The position numbers and the translations under genes are program-made. Positions 6,434 through 10,231 of a DNA stretch of 10,231 bases are shown here, piece after piece. Numbering within the stretch: position 1 is the first letter of the stretch; every line of letters begins with the position of its first letter. Source of the stretch: Propionibacteriaceae bacterium UBA5174 (lineage in GTDB: Bacteria; Actinomycetota; Actinomycetes; Propionibacteriales; Propionibacteriaceae); assembly GCA_002413345.1 (NCBI GenBank), contig DHWU01000004.1:2183-12413 (forward strand). The letters are read 5' to 3'. The notes below the pieces were generated by a model. The model ran no database searches. It had not been told where the DNA came from and saw only the letters and a list, made by a program, of their open reading frames with translations.

Positions 6434-7119
6434 GTCTGCCGCTGGCCGCTGGGGTCATCGCAGTTGGGCTCACCGCACTGACCTTCACCTTGAGCGTGGC
6501 CGGACGGATATCCCCAGCGATCTTCTGGGGCACACTCGCCATTGCGCTGGGCTGGTATGCGGCAGCAAGCGTCGTGCTCGCCCGTGGAGGACGCCGGGGA
6601 TGGATCCGAATCACCAGCACCGATCGCGGCGTCACTGTGATCGTTTCGCGCGCAATGGCGCTAACCGAAATCGGTGGCGGCATCCTGTTCACTGCGGCTA
6701 CGGCCTGGCTTGGGCTGCGGACTGCCGCTGGAGACGAGGCCAGCCTTCGCTGGGTCATTGCCATGGCTGCCCTTTTGCTCTTCTCAAGCTCCGGCATGGT
6801 CCGAGCCGCTCGAAGCCTCAGGAATCCCTCAAATTTGAGACTCAGTCCCACCGCGGTGACCTTCGAGCAAACCGTACCGATCGCGTTAGCCTGGGACTCG
6901 ATCGCCGCTGTCGGATTTGATCACCGAGGCATGGCTTTCACGACGCCAACAGGCATCGCCCACTTTCGCGCGAGTGATCTGCGCTCCGATCCAGCGCTGA
7001 TCGCCGACTTGATCGAGTATTACCGCACTCACCCCGAAGCCCGCCCAGAACTCACCAACCACCGCGTTGCCCAACGCATCAGATTCCACCAATTCAACCG
7101 TCCCGCCCCGGCGCCGTAG
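6430..7119 (+). CDS. Four-TM membrane protein with PH-like C-terminal domain, possible immunity/accessory protein
   Basis: 229 aa from the ATG at 6430. Hydrophobic helices lie at about 3-23, 28-50, 80-97 and 107-121. The soluble tail at 126-205 reads as a beta-rich, PH-like domain (LRLSPTAVTFEQTVPIALAW, then WDSIAAVGF and GIAHFRAS) followed by a helix, LIADLIEYYRTHPEARPEL. Multi-TM proteins with such tails ending YY..HPE.R.EL recur, to my recollection, beside secreted effectors in actinobacteria, so a role as immunity or membrane partner of the preceding effector remnant is plausible but unproven. No SD precedes 6430. The coupled ATG at 6368 in another frame suggests the native start was there and that this gene is frameshifted near its 5' end. 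The stop is TAG at 7117-7119. Confidence 0.6.
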   Translation: MSLPLAAGVIAVGLTALTFTLSVAGRISPAIFWGTLAIALGWYAAASVVLARGGRRGWIRITSTDRGVTVIVSRAMALTEIGGGILFTAATAWLGLRTAAGDEASLRWVIAMAALLLFSSSGMVRAARSLRNPSNLRLSPTAVTFEQTVPIALAWDSIAAVGFDHRGMAFTTPTGIAHFRASDLRSDPALIADLIEYYRTHPEARPELTNHRVAQRIRFHQFNRPAPAP

Positions 7120-7423
7120 CACCAATGCCGCCCCATGCCCATCCACGAAGCCCAGACTTGCCTTGACCAGGCCGAGGCCAACCGTCAGCCGAGGCGCTTG
7201 CCGAACTCATCACCAACAGTTGAGTTGGTACACCTCCATCCTGCTCACCTAGCACCTCGATCTGGAAGGCATCACCGCCTCCATCGACAGCACCGGCGTC
7301 ACGGCCAGTCAACTGGGCTGATCCAGAGCCGTCCGCCGACCGATCCTGACGTTTCGGTTATTGGGTTTCATGAAATAGGCTCTGGCTGTTCTTGGGGAAG
7401 TTCGAAAATGCGGGGCGTATTGA
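7120..7423 (+). other. 304-bp stretch without an intact gene
   Basis: The first 200 bases carry a broken reading frame, described separately. The remainder (7322-7423) becomes more A+T-rich and holds a TANNNT-like TAGGCT at 7376-7381, 42 nt before the ATG at 7424, with no good -35 box. It probably contains the promoter of the type VII locus. No RNA gene, repeat or terminator is seen. Confidence 0.5.
7135..7321 (+). pseudogene. Multiply broken small gene remnant
   Basis: Three frames read in succession give a coherent short protein. From the ATG at 7135 comes MPIHEAQTCLDQAEANR. From 7185, one frame back, comes SAEALAELITNS, closed by a TGA at 7221. From 7217, again one frame back, comes QLSWYTSILLT, a TAG at 7250-7252, then HLDLEGITASIDSTGVTASQ to a TGA at 7319-7321. 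The order (charged helix, aromatic/hydrophobic patch, amphipathic tail) looks like one decayed helical gene with two frame changes and one stop. No family is recognised. No single frame covers it plausibly. Confidence 0.3.
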
Positions 7424-7648
7424 ATGAATGGTCTAGAAATTGATCCGACGGAAGCTTCGTCAGCGACACAACAGTTGGCCTCAGCTACCAGCGACAACGA
7501 AGCCCCTGCCGATGCAATCGGTTCTATTGCCTCAGCGCAAACCGAAGCCAAATGGGGCACTGAGAGCTTCCCCGATGACCGGCGATTCATTGACCAGACT
7601 CGGCAGGAGGACTCGTGGGTACCTACTATGACCGGCTCACTAAGGTAG
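7424..7648 (+). CDS. Short EspC/WXG100-like type VII secretion target candidate
   Basis: 74 aa. It begins MNGLEIDPTEASSATQQLAS, the M.GL.(V/I)DP..(L/A)...A..L opening of ESX-secreted EspC/WXG100-like proteins. It continues as a helix to a KWGTESFPDDRRF turn, like the WG.DEFG..F segment after the first helix of that group. Family members usually have about 100 residues and a second helix. This one stops soon after the turn, so it is either a short variant or truncated. Its 3' end overlaps the next gene by 34 nt in another frame. The SD before 7424 is weak (GGGG at 7412-7415). Position at the head of a run ending in a mycosin supports a secretion-related role. The family call is from pattern memory and could be wrong. 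Confidence 0.5.
   Translation: MNGLEIDPTEASSATQQLASATSDNEAPADAIGSIASAQTEAKWGTESFPDDRRFIDQTRQEDSWVPTMTGSLR
7605..7610 (+). promoter_or_regulatory. Ribosome binding site inside the upstream gene
   Basis: AGGAGG, a perfect Shine-Dalgarno core, lies within the 3' end of the preceding gene and 4 nt before the GTG at 7615. It sets that GTG as the start of the 405-aa protein and shows that the 34-nt overlap is likely real. No other in-frame start lies nearby. Confidence 0.7.
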
Positions 7649-8832
7649 CCGAGCTTGACTACGCTACCGATGCCACTGAGAAGGCTCAGTATGAAAAGCT
7701 TCTTCAATCGATCGAGGATTGCCGCTCGCTGGCGAAGGAGTACTGCACTGATCCTGGGCTGAGTGGGGAGACAGCAACTGCTGCGTTGTCTTGGTTGGCT
7801 GATTACGACACCCGGTTGGTCGCTAGGGCTGATGCGCTTAAGGCTGCTTCCCTGGACCATGACAATGCTCGGGCAGTGATGCTGCAAGCCAAAGCTGACC
7901 ACGACAAGTTGTCACCGGACCTGCTGACGCCCTTCGAGAAGTCAATCGCCCCTGGTGTTCTGGTGGTCTCGATAATCACCGGGCAACTAGTCACTGCGGC
8001 AGTGGCCACCAAGCTCCTGACGGATCAACGCGAGAATGACCGGGAAGCCGCATCCCGTGATGCGTTGAAGACAATGAACGAATCGATTCAGGCGACAGAT
8101 ACCGGCTTCGATGACTCCACGGATCTGCCGGATTTGTCGATCAAGGTTCCTTCGTCTTCTTCGTCTTCGGTGCCTTCTGTTGGTTCTGGTTCGGGTGGGC
8201 GGAAGTCTTCGCGTTCCTATCTGGTCGGTGGTGGTGGGGCCGGTGTTAGCTCGCCGCCTTCGTTGGTTGGTACCCCGATGGTGACTGCTGATCCGTCCAA
8301 TCCGTTGAATGGGTATGTGCCACCGCCAGTCACTGATGCTGAAGATGAGCGTTGGCGTCAGGGTTACACCTACACGCCCGGACTCGGGGCGGGTACTGGA
8401 GCAATTGTCGGTGGGGTTATGGGTTTGGGCGCTACCGCTTTGGCTGGGCGAAGCCTGGCCGCCCGGGGCCTGGGTGGGTCGCTGTCTGCCGGTTCAGCGG
8501 CGGCGTTGAATGGTCAACTTGCTAACGGTGGGCGGGCCCCCGGCGGTGGAATGTTGTCCAATAACAGTGCCGCCGCGGCCGGTAGCCAGTCAGCGGGCGG
8601 CAAGTCGGCGAGCTCTAAGTCGGGCGGTGGTCGGTCGGCCAATCGTGGCGGGCTTACCGGAGCCTCGAACAGTGCTGGTGGGAAAGACAGGCGCAAGCGT
8701 GGCGTGCTGCGCGGCTATGTTGCTGAGCAAGTCGACGAAGACCACATTGTTGAGCCTGGTCCTGGTGTCGAGCCTGGCTCGGTTTCGACACTCGCCCCGC
8801 TACCGACACCTGATGCTGGGGAGCGATGGTGA
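7615..8832 (+). CDS. Type VII secretion substrate-like protein with Gly/Ser-rich region
   Basis: 405-aa protein of unassigned family. Residues 1-160 are helical and charged (ELDYATDATEKAQYEKLLQ; ADALKAASLDHDNARAVMLQ), with one hydrophobic stretch at 113-135 (PGVLVVSIITGQLVTAAVAT). Residues 175-235 are Ser/Gly/Pro-rich, including six consecutive Ser. A conserved-looking DERWRQGYTYTPG lies at 244-256, then a Gly/Ala hydrophobic segment (258-290) and a Gly/Ser/Asn low-complexity region (300-355). The tail is basic then acidic (KDRRKRGVLRGYVAEQVDED, 357-376). That layout, with a final RRKRG...GYV-acidic end, recalls PPE/EspB-like ESX substrates of non-mycobacterial actinobacteria. The GTG at 7615 has AGGAGG 4 nt upstream. 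Its TGA overlaps the mycosin GTG, so the two are coupled. Substrate or structural partner of the secretion system is inferred from context. Confidence 0.75.
   Translation: MGTYYDRLTKVAELDYATDATEKAQYEKLLQSIEDCRSLAKEYCTDPGLSGETATAALSWLADYDTRLVARADALKAASLDHDNARAVMLQAKADHDKLSPDLLTPFEKSIAPGVLVVSIITGQLVTAAVATKLLTDQRENDREAASRDALKTMNESIQATDTGFDDSTDLPDLSIKVPSSSSSSVPSVGSGSGGRKSSRSYLVGGGGAGVSSPPSLVGTPMVTADPSNPLNGYVPPPVTDAEDERWRQGYTYTPGLGAGTGAIVGGVMGLGATALAGRSLAARGLGGSLSAGSAAALNGQLANGGRAPGGGMLSNNSAAAAGSQSAGGKSASSKSGGGRSANRGGLTGASNSAGGKDRRKRGVLRGYVAEQVDEDHIVEPGPGVEPGSVSTLAPLPTPDAGERW
8152..8169 (+). repeat. TCN serine-codon tract
   Basis: Six consecutive serine codons alternating TCG and TCT form a short simple repeat within the 405-aa gene. 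Such a tract can slip in replication in whole 3-nt units without breaking the frame, so length may vary between strains. Confidence 0.6.
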
Positions 8833-10231
8833 AACAGTTGCGTTTAGCCAAGACGGTCAAGGCTGTGGCGATTGGTTTGATCGCTACAGCCTTGGCTGTG
8901 CCCGCCGCACCGCTGGCTAACGCCCAGGACACGATCACCAGCCAGGTGTATGTGGAGACTACTGGGCTGGCTGGGTTGAAGGCCAAAGGTTTTGACGGCA
9001 CTGGGGTGAAGATCGCCATCATTGATGGCGGGTTAGACACCACTGTGCCCGAGCTACGCGGAGCAAACATCAAAGTAGTCAAACCCTGCACCGACGCTTC
9101 GACTCCTAAAGATGTTGCTCACGGCACCGGTGTGACCTCCGTTTTAGCAAGCCCCGACTATGGCTGGGCACCAAAAGCCGAATACACCTTCTACACCACA
9201 GCGTCAGGGATAGCCAAAGTCACTGATCCGGCTTGTAAAGCCAGCCATGCCTATGGGGATGCTTACATGATTAATGCTGCCCTCAACGACGGTGCCGACG
9301 TGATCAGCATCTCGATGGTGAGTGGACTATCCCCCTCACTCTACTCAGCAGCGATCCGAGCCTCTCTAAAGGGTGTCCCGGTCGTAATCGCCACCGGCAA
9401 CTACGGGCTTGGCGAGATCACCATGGCAGCTGCAGCTAACGGAACCGTTGGGGTGGGGGCTGTGGAACCCGACGGCCAGCCATGGGTGAAGTCCAACTGG
9501 GGGCTACCACTGACCGTCATGGCCCCAGGAACCAACATCGCATTGAGAGACCAGGACAGTTCCGGGAACCTGACCAAAATCAACAAAGCCGGCAAGGGCA
9601 CCTCTTATTCGACTCCGATGGTCACCGGCGCCCTCGCCCTCGCCAAACAAGCCTGGCCCAAAGCCAACGGGAACCAACTCATCGCATCGCTAATCAAAAC
9701 CGCCAGTAACAACGGCCAATACCAAACCAAAACCGGGTGGGGCACCCTGAACGCCACCAAACTCGTCAACACCGACCCCACCAGCGAATCCAGCGAAAAC
9801 CCCCTCCTCAACAAAGACCCCTCAGCCCACCCAAACGCTGAAGACATCGCCAACTACAAAGACGGCCTCACCGACCCGGCCGAAGTCAAGAACGACAACG
9901 ACTACATCTATCGCGGAAACGACAAACTAATGTGCAAAGACGCCGCACGTTGCGAGTTGGGTACCTCACCGCGCTACAACTCCGGCAACACCACCACACC
10001 AGCAGCAATCACCAACCTTGCCTTGCCGATCGGAATCGGCGTCGGCGCTATCGCAGCCATCGCACTGGCCATCACCTTGATCATCAGGGCTCGGCGCCGC
10101 AAGACCGCCGCCACCGCCTTGGCAAACCAGACACCATCAGGGCCGCCGCTTCCACCAAACCAGCCAGGTTCAGTCCCACCGCAATACCCAGGCGTGCCAT
10201 ACCCACCCAACAACCAACCGGGCTACCCACC
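8829..10231 (+). CDS. mycP: Mycosin, type VII secretion-associated S8 serine protease (3' end outside window)
   Basis: Membrane-anchored subtilisin-type protease needed for type VII (ESX) secretion; its catalytic domain faces outside the membrane. 467 codons are visible with no stop before the window edge. Numbered from the GTG, the signal peptide is 1-32 (basic VKQLRLAKTVK, hydrophobic core, ANA/Q cleavage). Catalytic residues are Asp66 (IAIIDGGLD), His98 (AHGTGVTSVLA) and Ser259 (GKGTSYSTPMVTG), with oxyanion Asn191 (ATGNYG). Cys at 87, 136, 369 and 375 could form disulfides. A TM helix lies at 398-419, followed by RARRRK and a Pro-rich cytoplasmic tail (PPLPPNQPGSVPPQYPG). This is the standard mycosin layout. 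The GTG at 8829 overlaps the upstream stop and is 5 nt from GGGGAG (8818-8823); the in-frame ATG at 8826 is the alternative. The Pro-rich tail is longer than I expect for the family. Confidence 0.92.
   Translation, partial: MKQLRLAKTVKAVAIGLIATALAVPAAPLANAQDTITSQVYVETTGLAGLKAKGFDGTGVKIAIIDGGLDTTVPELRGANIKVVKPCTDASTPKDVAHGTGVTSVLASPDYGWAPKAEYTFYTTASGIAKVTDPACKASHAYGDAYMINAALNDGADVISISMVSGLSPSLYSAAIRASLKGVPVVIATGNYGLGEITMAAAANGTVGVGAVEPDGQPWVKSNWGLPLTVMAPGTNIALRDQDSSGNLTKINKAGKGTSYSTPMVTGALALAKQAWPKANGNQLIASLIKTASNNGQYQTKTGWGTLNATKLVNTDPTSESSENPLLNKDPSAHPNAEDIANYKDGLTDPAEVKNDNDYIYRGNDKLMCKDAARCELGTSPRYNSGNTTTPAAITNLALPIGIGVGAIAAIALAITLIIRARRRKTAATALANQTPSGPPLPPNQPGSVPPQYPGVPYPPNNQPGYP

Noticed and set aside
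7135..7443. A single 102-codon open frame as an intact gene.
   Set aside because: After the first 17 codons the product becomes His/Pro/Arg-rich noise, and the sensible sequence continues in the other frames, so it is treated as a broken gene.
8650..10213. Several minus-strand open frames across the mycosin region.
   Set aside because: The plus strand encodes a complete protease domain with an intact catalytic triad; the antisense products show no motif or ribosome binding site.
1..10231. CRISPR arrays, tRNA or rRNA genes, riboswitches.
   Set aside because: No spaced direct repeats and no cloverleaf, rRNA or riboswitch-like segment were seen on reading the window by eye; a covariance-model search was not possible.

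Overview
The window comes from a high-G+C actinobacterium. The main evidence is the right-hand third, which carries a mycosin (subtilisin-type protease of actinobacterial type VII/ESX secretion) and ESX-substrate-like genes, plus a coiled-coil/multi-TM membrane protein of a type I associate with actinobacteria. GTG starts and a probable leaderless gene fit this. Genus cannot be read from the sequence. All supported genes are on the + strand.

Bases 1-3757 are the 3' part of a Calvin-Benson (cbb) operon: the C-terminal third of transketolase, a class II fructose-bisphosphate aldolase of the CbbA subtype, a complete form II RuBisCO large subunit (CbbM), and ribulose-phosphate 3-epimerase. Spacing is tight (1 bp, 26 bp and a 4-bp ATGA overlap), so they are probably one transcript. 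Transketolase and aldolase rearrange carbon, the epimerase feeds the ribulose-5-phosphate pool, and CbbM fixes CO2. Every form II active-site residue checked is present. Form II RuBisCO in an actinobacterium, arranged as in proteobacterial cbb operons, is the main surprise. Phosphoribulokinase and a regulator would have to lie upstream, outside the window.

Bases 3758-5836 hold a hairpin that may end the operon, a HAD-superfamily hydrolase that looks leaderless (a TANNNT -10 box ends 7 nt before its GTG), and a six-TM membrane protein with an N-terminal coiled coil and a large extracytoplasmic domain.

Bases 5837-7423 are accessory and partly decayed. A promoter-like site and a strong ribosome binding site lead into a GTG start that is closed after 20 codons. 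Right after it comes what looks like the C-terminal, glycine/alanine-rich end of a type VII secretion effector. An ATGA-coupled reading frame follows that is broken after 21 codons, with a four-TM, PH-domain-like membrane protein in the next frame (a possible immunity or accessory partner). Bases 7120-7321 hold a multiply broken small gene.

Bases 7424-10231 are the start of a type VII secretion-associated locus: a short EspC/WXG100-like protein, an overlapping 405-aa substrate-like protein (helical N-terminus, Gly/Ser-rich middle, charged tail), and a mycosin overlapping it by 4 bp. The mycosin has a signal peptide, Asp/His/Ser triad, C-terminal TM helix and Pro-rich tail, and it runs off the right edge. 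No EccB, C, D or E core gene is inside the window. No tRNA, rRNA, CRISPR array or insertion sequence was seen.
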